This document shows positions 1 to 7,002 of a stretch of DNA of 64,000 nucleotides, piece by piece; position 1 is the stretch's first letter, and every line of letters begins with the position of its first letter. Origin of the DNA: Oscillospiraceae bacterium. Its GTDB lineage: Bacteria; Bacillota; Clostridia; Oscillospirales; Oscillospiraceae. The notes beneath the pieces were generated by a model that had not been told where the DNA came from, did no database searches, and saw only the letters and a list, made by a program, of their open reading frames with translations. Where the stretch lies: NCBI GenBank assembly GCA_017445385.1, contig JAFSUG010000003.1, positions 1 to 64,000 on the forward strand, written 5' to 3'. Both the position numbers and the translations under genes were made by a program.

Positions 1-102
1 ACTGTTGGACGGAGCAGGAAATATGCCTGCGGCATATTTCCCCGGTCAACCGCAGCGGCTATGCCGCGAGGACCCGCAGGAAGCAAGCGCAAAACAGGAA
101 AT
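1..102. other. window edge, no gene assigned
   Basis: No recognisable protein is encoded here. A short inverted repeat (GAAATATGCC, 3-base loop, GGCATATTTC, about 19-41) is visible. The third plus-strand reading frame stays open from the window edge to a TAA at 102-104, just before the terminator at 103-138, so the tail of a plus-strand gene is possible, but the translation matches nothing I know. Confidence 0.2.
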
Positions 103-138
103 AAAAAAACCACAATGCCAAAGCATTGTGGCTTTTTT
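103..138. terminator. bidirectional terminator downstream of rpsI
   Basis: CCACAATGC (110-118) and GCATTGTGG (123-131) form a 9-bp stem with an A-run before it and a T-run after it, so it works in both directions. It closes the rplM-rpsI operon on the minus strand. Confidence 0.85.
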
Positions 139-154
139 GTATACAGCAGAATAA

Positions 155-559
155 TCAGCGCTTGCTGAACTGCGGAGCGCGACGTGCGGCTTTGAGACCG
201 TATTTCTTACGCTCTTTCATTCTCGGGTCACGGGTCAGGAAACCTGCGGCCTTGAGCAGTGCGCGGTATTCGGCGTTCACGCCGAGCAGTGCGCGCGCGA
301 TGCCATGGCGGATTGCGCCGGCCTGACCGGTCACGCCGCCGCCGGCGACGGTGCAGACGATGTCAACCTTGCCGAGCGTCTCGGTGGTGACGAGCGGCTG
401 ACGGACAACCATCTTCAAGGTGTCCAGACCGAAGTAATCGTCGATGTCGCGGCCGTTGATGGTGATGGAGCCGGTGCCGCCTTCATACAGGCGAACTCTT
501 GCTACGGAGGACTTACGACGTCCCGTGCCGTACTGATACTGTCTTTTGCTCTCGTACAT
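155..559 (-). CDS. rpsI: 30S ribosomal protein S9 (uS9)
   Basis: S9 of the small ribosomal subunit; its C-terminal tail reaches the P-site tRNA. The 134-residue product has the family's usual length. It shows the N-terminal [13 protein letters not shown] block, the central [19 protein letters not shown] block and the basic tail ending in FSKR. It follows rplM by 14 bases on the same strand, the standard L13-S9 pair, and ends shortly before a strong bidirectional terminator. Expression is probably set by the rplM promoter and leader. Nothing looks altered. Confidence 0.98.
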   Translation of the reverse strand: MYESKRQYQYGTGRRKSSVARVRLYEGGTGSITINGRDIDDYFGLDTLKMVVRQPLVTTETLGKVDIVCTVAGGGVTGQAGAIRHGIARALLGVNAEYRALLKAAGFLTRDPRMKERKKYGLKAARRAPQFSKR

Positions 560-573
560 ACTCTATTCCTCCC

Positions 574-1005
574 TTAATCCAGCGTCCAGGCTTCGGGCTT
601 CTGCGCGGCATTCTTATGCTCGGCGCCCTTGTAAAGACGCAGACGGGTGAGGGCGGTGCGGCCGAGGGTGTTCTTCGGGAGCATGTTCTTAACAGCAAGC
701 TCCATTGCGAACTCCGGACGCTGCGCCATCAGCGTGCGATACTTGACTTCCTTCAGGTTGCCGATCCAGCCGGTGTGATGGTAGTAGGTCTTCTGATCGA
801 GCTTTTTGCCGGTCAGAACAGCCTGCTCAACGTTGATGATGATGACGTAATCGCCGCAATCAACGTTGGGGGTGAAATCGACTTTATGCTTGCCGCGCAG
901 CAGCTTGGCGGCGGTTGCGGCGGTACGGCCCAGGGGCTTGCCGGCCGCATCGAGAACGTACCATTTTCTCTGGACGGTCTCGAGCTTTGCCATAGTAGTG
1001 GACAT
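574..1005 (-). CDS. rplM: 50S ribosomal protein L13 (uL13)
   Basis: L13 is an early-assembly protein of the large subunit. The frame stays open upstream to 1179, but the start is placed at the ATG at 1005 because a GGAGGA ribosome binding site lies 6 bases before it and the product (143 residues, beginning MSTTMAKLE) then has the family length. Visible family blocks are RKWYVLDAAGKPLGR near the N terminus, DYVIIINVEQAVLTGKK and MLPKNTLGR. It is the first gene of the L13-S9 operon, with a leader of about 260 bases that contains a paired structure. Confidence 0.97.
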   Translation of the reverse strand: MSTTMAKLETVQRKWYVLDAAGKPLGRTAATAAKLLRGKHKVDFTPNVDCGDYVIIINVEQAVLTGKKLDQKTYYHHTGWIGNLKEVKYRTLMAQRPEFAMELAVKNMLPKNTLGRTALTRLRLYKGAEHKNAAQKPEAWTLD

Positions 1006-1056
1006 AGCGTGTTCCTCCATAATTTTGGCTGTAACCCCTGATTGATAACAGCTTCG

Positions 1057-1164
1057 GTTCTGACTTGACCTTTGCCGCTGCAGGTGCGCCGCCAAAACTT
1101 GAAATACACAAAGTATTCCTGCGTTTTCTCGGCTTCTTGCAACGCCAAAATCCTGCGTCAGAAC
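1057..1164 (-). promoter_or_regulatory. putative L13 leader structure of rplM
   Basis: On the minus strand, GTTCTGAC and GTCAGAAC (1157-1164 and 1057-1064) can close an 8-bp helix around about 90 bases that include smaller pairings (GCAGG with CCTGC, and a hairpin around GAATAC/GTATTTC). Firmicutes rplM genes are known to carry an autoregulatory L13 leader (Rfam L13_leader), and this one is in the right place. A covariance-model match has not been tested. Confidence 0.45.
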
Positions 1165-1218
1165 TCTCGTTGCCATCAAACAGTGTTACAATACCGATAG
1201 TATGTTTTGCTTTAAGAA

Positions 1219-1248
1219 TTGACAAACGTTTGCGCGTGGAATTATAAT
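1219..1248 (+). promoter_or_regulatory. promoter of the TtcA-like gene
   Basis: TTGACA (1219-1224) and TATAAT (1243-1248) with 18-base spacing on the plus strand. It faces the rplM promoter, so the two transcripts would overlap at their 5' ends. The leader to the ATG at 1409 is about 155 bases. Confidence 0.65.
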
Positions 1249-1270
1249 TGGTTCGCATCGCGCGGAACTC

Positions 1271-1300
1271 AATATAGCACACGTGCGCGCGGCTTGTCAA
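1271..1300 (-). promoter_or_regulatory. promoter of rplM-rpsI
   Basis: On the minus strand, TTGACA (1295-1300) and TATATT (1271-1276) are separated by 18 bases, with TGC directly before the -10 (extended -10). Transcription would start near 1264, leaving a long rplM leader. Confidence 0.7.
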
Positions 1301-1408
1301 CCGAAAAACGGAAAAATTTTTATTTTGCATGGGCAAAACTCTTGTTTTCGCAAAATATCTCGTGTTTTCTCGCAAATGCTAAAAAACGATTTTACTTTTG
1401 GAGGCGCT

Positions 1409-2152
1409 ATGCAAAGACTTGTTGGGCTTGTACGCCGCTGTATAGACGATTATAAAATGATCGCGCCGGGCGAAACGGTGGCTGTCGGCGTTTCCGGCGG
1501 CAAGGATTCGCTTGCGCTTTTAACGCTGCTGAACGCGCTGCGGAAATACCATCCGACAAACTTTAAGCTTGAAGCGTTCACGGTGGATATGGGGCTGAGC
1601 GGCATGGATTTCAGCCCCGTTGCGGACTACTGCGAAACACTCGGCGTGCCGTATCATCTGATCCATACGGAGATCGGCAAAATCGTTTTTGACTACAGGA
1701 AGGAAAAGAACCCCTGCTCCATGTGCGCGAAGATGCGGCGCGGTGCGCTGCATGACGCAATGGCAAACGCCGGGATCTCCAAAATCGCGCTCGGACACCA
1801 CTACGACGACGCAGTGGAAACGTTTTTGATGGAGCTGCTCTTTGAGGGGCGCATTGGCTGCTTTGAGCCGGTGACGTATCTCGACCGCACAGGCGTTACG
1901 CAGATCCGTCCGCTGCTGTATATTGGAGAGAAGAGCATCGAGCATCTTGCCGCAAGAGAGAAGCTGCCCGTTGTGCATAATACGTGCCCGGCGGATAAGC
2001 ATACGAAACGGCAGGAAGTCAAGGAGCTGCTTGCATCGCTTCTTGCGCAGTATCCCGATCTCAAAACGAAGCTCTTCGGCGCGATGCAGCGCTTTCCGCT
2101 GCCGCAGTGGGGCGTAGAGGAGCTGCGCCGCCGTCCGCTGCCGGAGGAATAA
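1409..2152 (+). CDS. TtcA-family tRNA thiolation enzyme
   Basis: ATP-dependent tRNA sulfur transferase of the TtcA/PP-loop family, which in E. coli makes 2-thiocytidine at position 32. The start is the ATG at 1409, preceded by TTTTGGAGG; the open frame upstream is not needed. The 247-residue product has the PP-loop motif SGGKDS (29-34), a CSMC pair (C103, C106) and a third cysteine (C193 in NTCPAD), which match the three cysteines holding the 4Fe-4S cluster in TtcA. GHHYDDAVET (129-138) is the second family block. It is a single gene with its own promoter and a terminator. The exact tRNA target is inferred. Confidence 0.82.
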   Translation: MQRLVGLVRRCIDDYKMIAPGETVAVGVSGGKDSLALLTLLNALRKYHPTNFKLEAFTVDMGLSGMDFSPVADYCETLGVPYHLIHTEIGKIVFDYRKEKNPCSMCAKMRRGALHDAMANAGISKIALGHHYDDAVETFLMELLFEGRIGCFEPVTYLDRTGVTQIRPLLYIGEKSIEHLAAREKLPVVHNTCPADKHTKRQEVKELLASLLAQYPDLKTKLFGAMQRFPLPQWGVEELRRRPLPEE

Positions 2153-2189
2153 AAAACCGCAATCAAGCAACGCTTGATTGCGGTTTTTA
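2151..2189. terminator. bidirectional terminator
   Basis: A 13-bp stem, ACCGCAATCAAGC (2156-2168) with GCTTGATTGCGGT (2172-2184), flanked by A- and T-runs. It serves the TtcA-like gene from the left and the AbgB-like gene from the right. Confidence 0.88.
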
Positions 2190-3560
2190 TCAGAATACAT
2201 CGCCCGGAATGCAGGGGACGGCGTCCGGCTCAATGGGGCAGACGTAGCCGCCGCCTGTGCGCGACCGAAATTCCGCCTGCGCTGCCTGCAGCGTTTGCGG
2301 ATCTTCATACAGCGCCTGCGCCGTGGCGGCAAGGACCTTCGCCGCAAAGAGCATCGCTTTTTCGGCTGCGCCGGTTGCGCCTGCGGAAACCGCCTGCCAG
2401 CTATGACCGGGCGTTCCAAGCGGAAACGATGCCGTATGCACCTGCACGGTCGGCGTCAGCCAGCTGACGTCGCCGACGTCGGTAGAGCCTGCTTTGACCG
2501 CTTCGCTGTGGTGCAGCGGATGGATCGCGGTATCAATGGGATCGCCTTCCGTTTCACCGAAGGTTTCGCGCAGCTTCGCTGCAAATTCCAGCTCCTCCGC
2601 CGTATAAGACGGCTGCGGTGCGCTTTCAAGCTGCTGCTGCATCAATCGTTCCAGCGTTTCGTTCGGAACGGTGTTTGCCGTGCCGTCGATGAAGTGGCGG
2701 CGGACGGTTGTTCCGGTCATCAGCGCGGCGCCTTTTGCGATATCGTCCACGCGCGCGAGCACCTGCTTCGCGTTTTTCACGTTATCCGAGCGCACCATAT
2801 AAAGCACGCTTGCGTGCGACTGCACAACGTTCGGCGATTTGCCGCCGGCATCCCAAATGGAATAATGCACCATATCGTGCGGCGGAATATGCTCGCGCAG
2901 GAATTGCGCGCCGACGTTCATCAGCGAAACCGCATCGAGCGCGGAACGGCCCTGCTCGGGGCAGTTTGCCGCGTGCGCTGCAACTCCCGAAAATGCGTAC
3001 TGCGCTTGCAGCGATGCCATGCAGCTTCCGGAAACAACTTCGTTTCTGTCCTCCGGGTGCCAGGTCAGCGCGGCATCGAGCTTTGCGAAAACGCCGTCAC
3101 GCGCGAGAAACGCTTTTGCTGCGCCGCCCTCTTCGCCGGGACAGCCGAAGAAGATCACGGTGCCTTCGCCGCGCTCGGCAAGATATGCCTTGATCGCAAC
3201 GGCTGCCGCAAGCGCGCCTGCGCCCAGAAGATGATGACCGCAGCCGTGACCGCAGCCGCCCGGTATGATCGGGGCTTCCTCCGCGCAGCCGCCCTTTTGC
3301 GAAAGACCGTCCAGCGCGTCGAACTCGCCGAGCAGCCCGATCACGGGTTTGCCGCTGCCGAACGTGCCGGTAAACGCCGTTCGAATGCCGCCGACGTTCG
3401 TTTCAACGGTGAAACCCTCGCTGCGGAGAAAAGCCGTGTAGACCTCGGCAGCGTGAAACTCCTGCAGCGAAAGCTCGGGATGCGCCCAAATATCGCGCAC
3501 CAGCGCAATAAGGGATGCTTTCTTTTCTTCGATTATTGAGAAAAGCTGCTCTTTTTTCAT
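2190..3560 (-). CDS. M20 amidohydrolase, AbgB-like
   Basis: Metal-dependent amidase of the M20D peptidase family, closest by eye to AbgB, the p-aminobenzoyl-glutamate hydrolase subunit B. Visible are the N-terminal WAHPELSLQE block, the metal site GHGCGHHLLG, CPGEEGG with the probable catalytic Glu pair, and a C-terminal HSEAVKAGSTDVGDVSW block with GTPGHSWQ, which is characteristic of AbgB-like members. At 456 residues it is near the usual length. The ATG at 3560 has a GAGGTGG ribosome binding site. No AbgA or AbgT partner is nearby, so the true substrate could be another N-acyl amino acid. It lies downstream of the amino acid ABC transporter genes but after a hairpin. Confidence 0.78.
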   Translation of the reverse strand: MKKEQLFSIIEEKKASLIALVRDIWAHPELSLQEFHAAEVYTAFLRSEGFTVETNVGGIRTAFTGTFGSGKPVIGLLGEFDALDGLSQKGGCAEEAPIIPGGCGHGCGHHLLGAGALAAAVAIKAYLAERGEGTVIFFGCPGEEGGAAKAFLARDGVFAKLDAALTWHPEDRNEVVSGSCMASLQAQYAFSGVAAHAANCPEQGRSALDAVSLMNVGAQFLREHIPPHDMVHYSIWDAGGKSPNVVQSHASVLYMVRSDNVKNAKQVLARVDDIAKGAALMTGTTVRRHFIDGTANTVPNETLERLMQQQLESAPQPSYTAEELEFAAKLRETFGETEGDPIDTAIHPLHHSEAVKAGSTDVGDVSWLTPTVQVHTASFPLGTPGHSWQAVSAGATGAAEKAMLFAAKVLAATAQALYEDPQTLQAAQAEFRSRTGGGYVCPIEPDAVPCIPGDVF

Positions 3561-3577
3561 AATCCACCTCGGAAACA

Positions 3578-3606
3578 GCCGCGCCTTTCGATCGGAAAGG
3601 CGCGGC
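3578..3606. terminator. hairpin between ABC transporter and AbgB-like gene
   Basis: GCCGCGCCTTTC (3578-3589) pairs with GAAAGGCGCGGC (3595-3606) across a 5-base loop. The T-run is weak on the minus strand, so this may be a leaky terminator after the ABC ATPase gene. Confidence 0.6.
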
Positions 3607-3613
3607 GTTTTGA

Positions 3614-4390
3614 TTAAAGCACCTTGGAAAGGAAGTCCTGCAGGCGCGCGTTTTGCGGATGATTGAAGATATCGTCCGGCGTGCCTTGCTCAACGAGCTT
3701 GCCCGCGTCCATAAACAGCACGCGGTTGCCGACTTCTCTGGCGAAGCCCATCTCGTGGGTTACAACAACCATCGTCATGCCTTCTCTTGCGAGCTCCGTC
3801 ATAACGTCCAGAACCTCGCCGACCATCTCGGGATCGAGCGCGGAAGTCGGCTCGTCGAAGAGCATGACGTCGGGGGACATCGCGAGCGCGCGCACGATTG
3901 CAACACGCTGCTTCTGACCGCCGGAAAGCTGGATGGGATATGCCTGGGCGCGGTCGGCAAGACCGACGCGGTCGAGAAGCTCCAGCGCTTTCTTCTCCGC
4001 GGCCTCCTGCGGAATGTGCTTGACCTTGATCGGCGCAAGCGTCATATTGTCGAGGATCGTCATGTGGGGGAAGAGGTTGAAATGCTGGAACACCATGCCC
4101 ATCTTTTGGCGGTGCAGATCGAGGTTCAAGCGCACCCACTTGCCATCGGGCGTCTGCTCCTTCTTTTTTGTGATATCCACGCCGTCGAAGATGATCAAGC
4201 CACTTGTAGGCTGCTCCATCAGGTTCAGGCTGCGCAAAAACGTGGATTTGCCGCTGCCGGACGGACCGATCACGACCATGACGTCGCCGCGGTTTACGTC
4301 TACGGTAACGCCGTCAAGCGCCTTGATCGCGCCTTTGTTGTAATACTTTTTCAGGTCGATGACCCGAATCAGACTACCGTTTGTGACCAC
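3614..4390 (-). CDS. polar amino acid ABC transporter ATP-binding protein (GlnQ-like)
   Basis: ATPase of a polar amino acid importer. It has Walker [11 protein letters not shown]-loop FQHFNLFPH, signature LSGGQKQR, Walker [15 protein letters not shown] and the switch His in VVVTHEMGF. At 258 residues it is the normal GlnQ length. The start is a GTG at 4390: an AAAGGAGG ribosome binding site sits 7 bases upstream inside the end of the permease gene, and the two genes overlap by 17 bases, so translation is probably coupled. An inserted [14 protein letters not shown] stretch between Walker A and the Q-loop lengthens that loop. The substrate cannot be read from the ATPase. Confidence 0.93.
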   Translation of the reverse strand: MVTNGSLIRVIDLKKYYNKGAIKALDGVTVDVNRGDVMVVIGPSGSGKSTFLRSLNLMEQPTSGLIIFDGVDITKKKEQTPDGKWVRLNLDLHRQKMGMVFQHFNLFPHMTILDNMTLAPIKVKHIPQEAAEKKALELLDRVGLADRAQAYPIQLSGGQKQRVAIVRALAMSPDVMLFDEPTSALDPEMVGEVLDVMTELAREGMTMVVVTHEMGFAREVGNRVLFMDAGKLVEQGTPDDIFNHPQNARLQDFLSKVL

Positions 4391-5075
4391 GGTTCATCCT
4401 CCTTTCAAAGTATGCGATGATCTTGGAAGTGGGGTAGGTCAGGCAGAAATACAAGGCCGTGGCAACGATCAGCGGCTCTGCAATTATGTAAGCTGCGCCC
4501 TTAACGGCGGCAACGGCATACATGATCTCCTGAACGCCGATCGTGTAGCAGATGGACGACTCCTTGATGATCGTAACAAATTCGTTTGCGATGGCAGGCA
4601 GAATGTTGCGGATTGCCTGCGGCAGAACGATATAGCGCATCGTAAGCCCCTGCGAAAGACCGAGTGAACGCGCAGCCTCCGTCTGACCGCCGTCAATCGA
4701 CTGGATGCCGCTTCGGATGATCTCGCTGAGGTAAGCGCCGGAGTTCAGCGACAGCGCAACAACGCCGGGCAGAAAGCGGTCAAAGCGGATCGAGCCGAAC
4801 AGGCGGAACGAGGGAAGGTTGATGCCTCCGAACACAACGTAATAGACGATGAACAGCTGCACCAGCATCGGCGTTGCGCGGAAGATCTCCACATAAACGC
4901 TTGCGAGAATATTGAGCGGCTTGAATTTGCCAAGCCGGCAGAGCGCAAGGATCAGCGCCAGTATGAAGCCGAGGATAACGGTCAGCGCGGAAAGCGAAAG
5001 CGTGCAGACAAGACCGTCCCGGAACATCACTGCGTATTTCAAGACTTTTTCAAAGCCTGCGGCGGTTAATTTCAT
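4374..5075 (-). CDS. polar amino acid ABC transporter permease
   Basis: Membrane subunit of the amino acid importer (HisM/GlnP type). The frame is open to 5129, but the start is taken as the ATG at 5075 ([12 protein letters not shown]) because AGAAAGG lies just upstream. The 233 residues contain several hydrophobic segments and the EAA loop [20 protein letters not shown], which contacts the ATPase. [17 protein letters not shown] is another family block. The gene sits between the binding-protein gene (100-base gap with a GC-rich hairpin) and the ATPase gene (17-base overlap). It has no visible defects. Confidence 0.93.
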   Translation of the reverse strand: MKLTAAGFEKVLKYAVMFRDGLVCTLSLSALTVILGFILALILALCRLGKFKPLNILASVYVEIFRATPMLVQLFIVYYVVFGGINLPSFRLFGSIRFDRFLPGVVALSLNSGAYLSEIIRSGIQSIDGGQTEAARSLGLSQGLTMRYIVLPQAIRNILPAIANEFVTIIKESSICYTIGVQEIMYAVAAVKGAAYIIAEPLIVATALYFCLTYPTSKIIAYFERRMNRGHKR

Positions 5076-5102
5076 AGGAACAAACCTTTCTCTGATGATC
5101 GT

Positions 5103-5162
5103 GCGCGGCGAAAACGCCGCAAAAGACAAGGGAACTCCTCCTCCCCCGAGGGGAGGAGGAGC
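5103..5162 (-). promoter_or_regulatory. intercistronic hairpins between binding-protein and permease genes
   Basis: Two hairpins lie in the gap: a GC-rich one made of CTCCTCCTCCCC and GGGGAGGAGGAG around 5135-5161, and a smaller GCGGCG-TTTT-CGCCGC near 5106-5121. In many importers such hairpins stabilise the upstream message so that the binding protein is made in excess over the membrane subunits; that role is inferred here. Confidence 0.55.
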
Positions 5163-5177
5163 GCTTATGCAAGAGAA

Positions 5178-6053
5178 TTACTGTGCGTCCAGCAGACCTT
5201 CGTAGATGTTGCCTGCAGCCAGCTCGTTGGCGTCTGCAACGAACTGATCCATGGAGCCGTCGGCAATCGCGGCGGCGATCGCTTCGTTGACGGCGTCGGT
5301 CAGCGTGCTGCCCTTGGGCAGGCCGATTGCGGAGCCTTCTGCATCATACGGAACGTCCAGAACAACAGCCAGCTCGGGATAGGTGATTGCGTAGCACTCT
5401 GCAACAGCGGTTTCGATGAAAGCGCCGTCCAGCTTGCCGCTAATCAGTTCCTGAACGATGTCGGTAACCTTCGTCAGAGCGATTACGTCAGCGTCCGGAG
5501 TATTCTCCTGCGCCAGGCTGAACTGGATGGAGCCGGTCTGCGCGCCGATTGCGTATTCGCTGTTGTTTGCGGCTTCGAGGGTGGGGAACTTATCCTCGTT
5601 GCCCTTGGTGGTCACAAAGGACTGACCGCCGAGGTAGTAGATGTCGGAGAAGTCCATTGCGTCAGCACGCTCGGGATCGGGGGAAAGACCTGCCAGACCG
5701 AGGTCAACGTTGCCGGTGGAGAGCTCTGCGAGCACGCCGTCAAAGTCCATCGGGACAACTTCGAGCTCAAGGCCGAGATAATCGGCGATGTACTGTGCCA
5801 GCGCCATATCGAAGCCGGACAGCTGCGGATTGCCGTTTTCGTCGATCGCGTAGAATTCATACGGCGCGAAGTCCGGGCTGGTCGCAACGGTCAGAACGCC
5901 CGGGGTGATCGTTTCGTAAGCAGCGGTTTCGGTGGTTTCGGCTGTTTCGGTGGTTTCAGTGGTTTCGGTGGTCTCGGTGGTCTGCGTCTCGCCGCAAGCG
6001 GCAAGCGCGAAGATCATAACAAGAGCCAAAACGATGGCGATGATTTTTTTCAT
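5178..6053 (-). CDS. amino acid ABC transporter substrate-binding lipoprotein
   Basis: Extracytoplasmic receptor of the importer, family 3 (SBP_bac_3). The 291-residue product begins with a lipoprotein signal ending in the lipobox LAAC (lipidated C20), followed by a low-complexity Thr-Glu linker (about 24-46) and then the receptor fold, with blocks YEFYAIDENGNPQLSGFDM, LAGLSPDPERA and GAQTGSIQF. It is the first gene of the importer operon and has its own promoter. Family 3 receptors bind polar amino acids; which one is not clear. The linker is encoded by an imperfect repeat that resembles the tail of the PrsA-like gene. Confidence 0.9.
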   Translation of the reverse strand: MKKIIAIVLALVMIFALAACGETQTTETTETTETTETAETTETAAYETITPGVLTVATSPDFAPYEFYAIDENGNPQLSGFDMALAQYIADYLGLELEVVPMDFDGVLAELSTGNVDLGLAGLSPDPERADAMDFSDIYYLGGQSFVTTKGNEDKFPTLEAANNSEYAIGAQTGSIQFSLAQENTPDADVIALTKVTDIVQELISGKLDGAFIETAVAECYAITYPELAVVLDVPYDAEGSAIGLPKGSTLTDAVNEAIAAAIADGSMDQFVADANELAAGNIYEGLLDAQ

Positions 6054-6085
6054 TTGAGTGTGCCTCCTTATTTGAATGTAAATGC

Positions 6086-6114
6086 ATTATATGATGAATA
6101 TTATTAAAAAGCAA
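6086..6114 (-). promoter_or_regulatory. promoter of amino acid ABC transporter operon
   Basis: On the minus strand, TTGCTT (6109-6114) and TATAAT (6086-6091) are 17 bases apart. The spacer holds a TGAATATTATT-like sequence that faintly resembles half of an ArgR box; this is too weak to call an operator. Confidence 0.6.
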
Positions 6115-6124
6115 GCGTTAAAAT

Positions 6125-6154
6125 GCACAGCGAATTCATAAAAATTCGCTGTGC
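6125..6154. terminator. hairpin downstream of the TauE/SafE pair
   Basis: GCACAGCGAATT (6125-6136) pairs with AATTCGCTGTGC (6143-6154). On the minus strand it is followed by ATTTTAA, a weak U-tract, so it probably ends the TauE/SafE transcript. A second 11-bp inverted repeat (GCAGTGAATAT 6207-6217 with ATATTCACTGC 6223-6233) overlaps the stop codon of the second TauE gene. Confidence 0.55.
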
Positions 6155-6226
6155 TTTGTGCATATCGCTGTAATTTTAAGAAAAATGACGGGTGATTAGC
6201 GAATATGCAGTGAATATTATGCATAT

Positions 6227-6589
6227 TCACTGCTGCGTATTCGTGAAAAACTCCCGAACACCCACGATGATCAGAAAGCCGCCGAAGAGCTTGCGGAGCA
6301 GACCGGGATCGAACGCCGTGGCAAGCCATGCGCCGCCGATCGCCGCAGCGCAGCCGCAGAGCGCGGCAGGGATCACCGCGCGCCAGGCGATCTGCCGGTT
6401 CTTTGCGTGAAACGGCAGCGCGCCGAGCGACGTCGGGAGGAAATAGAGGAGGTTCCAAAACTGCGCCGTTTGCTGCGGAACGGAAACTGCGGCGGTCAGC
6501 CAAACCATCAGCAAGCTGCCGCCGCCGATCCCGAAGCCGGATAAGATGCCGCAGGCTGCGCCGACTGCGGCGGTCAGAAGCGCGCTCAT
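6227..6589 (-). CDS. TauE/SafE-family membrane protein, half-size (second of pair)
   Basis: Membrane protein of the TauE/SafE family, associated with export or uptake of sulfur-containing organic anions. Only about 120 residues and four hydrophobic segments, half the usual size of about 250. The GILSGFGIGGGSLLMVW block near the N terminus is the family's repeat motif. The start ATG overlaps the stop of the preceding half gene by 4 bases (ATGA). The two halves probably form one transporter as a heterodimer. A frameshift splitting one gene is unlikely because each half has its own complete repeat and start. Confidence 0.82.
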   Translation of the reverse strand: MSALLTAAVGAACGILSGFGIGGGSLLMVWLTAAVSVPQQTAQFWNLLYFLPTSLGALPFHAKNRQIAWRAVIPAALCGCAAAIGGAWLATAFDPGLLRKLFGGFLIIVGVREFFTNTQQ

Positions 6590-6951
6590 CCGAACACCAG
6601 CCGCAAGCCGCCGAATACGATCAGCGCGCCGAGCGCCTTATGAAGAAAGACCGGCGTGACCTTTCGGAACAGCAAGCCGCCCAAAACGCCGCCGGCAAGT
6701 CCGCCGATCAGATAGGTAAGCACGCCGTCAAAGCTGCCCGATCCGCGCAGCAAATAGACCGCGAGCGACGTTACGCACAGCGGCAATACGATCGCAACGG
6801 AAGAGGCGAACGCTTTTTTATCCTCCAACTTGCAGAATTTCGTCAGCAGCGGAATCAAAACCATGCCGCCGCCCGCGCCGAAAAAACCGTTTACGATTCC
6901 GGTCAGCGCGCCGGAGAGACTGTATTTCCAAATTGCTTCTTTTTTGGGCAT
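6586..6951 (-). CDS. TauE/SafE-family membrane protein, half-size (first of pair)
   Basis: First half-size TauE/SafE protein, 121 residues, with the repeat motif GIVNGFFGAGGGMVLIP near the N terminus and about four hydrophobic segments. A single family copy normally has two such repeats in one chain; here each repeat is a separate gene. The start ATG at 6951 follows GAGGTG and a 7-base spacer of ATTTTTT. That ribosome binding site is the 3' arm of a terminator-like hairpin (6959-6987), so both readthrough and translation of this pair may be controlled there. The substrate is unknown. Confidence 0.82.
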   Translation of the reverse strand: MPKKEAIWKYSLSGALTGIVNGFFGAGGGMVLIPLLTKFCKLEDKKAFASSVAIVLPLCVTSLAVYLLRGSGSFDGVLTYLIGGLAGGVLGGLLFRKVTPVFLHKALGALIVFGGLRLVFG

Positions 6952-6994
6952 AAAAAATCACCTCAACGGTATTGTTCCGTCGAGGTGGTTTTTA
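6951..6994 (-). promoter_or_regulatory. terminator-like hairpin that also masks the ribosome binding site of the TauE pair
   Basis: On the minus strand CACCTCGACGG pairs with CCGTTGAGGTG (11 bp, one G-U pair) and is followed by ATTTTTT and then the ATG of the first TauE gene. It can act as a terminator for the PrsA-like gene and, in readthrough RNA, hides the GAGGTG ribosome binding site. Confidence 0.7.
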
Positions 6995-7002
6995 TATGCG
7001 GT

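Noticed and set aside
1006..1179. N-terminal extension of L13
   Set aside because: The region is the structured leader; the family start is at 1005.
5925..5995. Repeats in the binding-protein gene as a CRISPR or non-coding satellite
   Set aside because: The units are short, in frame and code a Thr-Glu linker after a lipobox.
6086..6114. ArgR box in the amino acid transporter promoter
   Set aside because: Only one half site resembles the consensus and no second box is seen.
6227..6951. Frameshifted single TauE gene
   Set aside because: Each half has its own repeat motif, the ATGA overlap is a normal coupling form and no residue stretch is missing at the joint.
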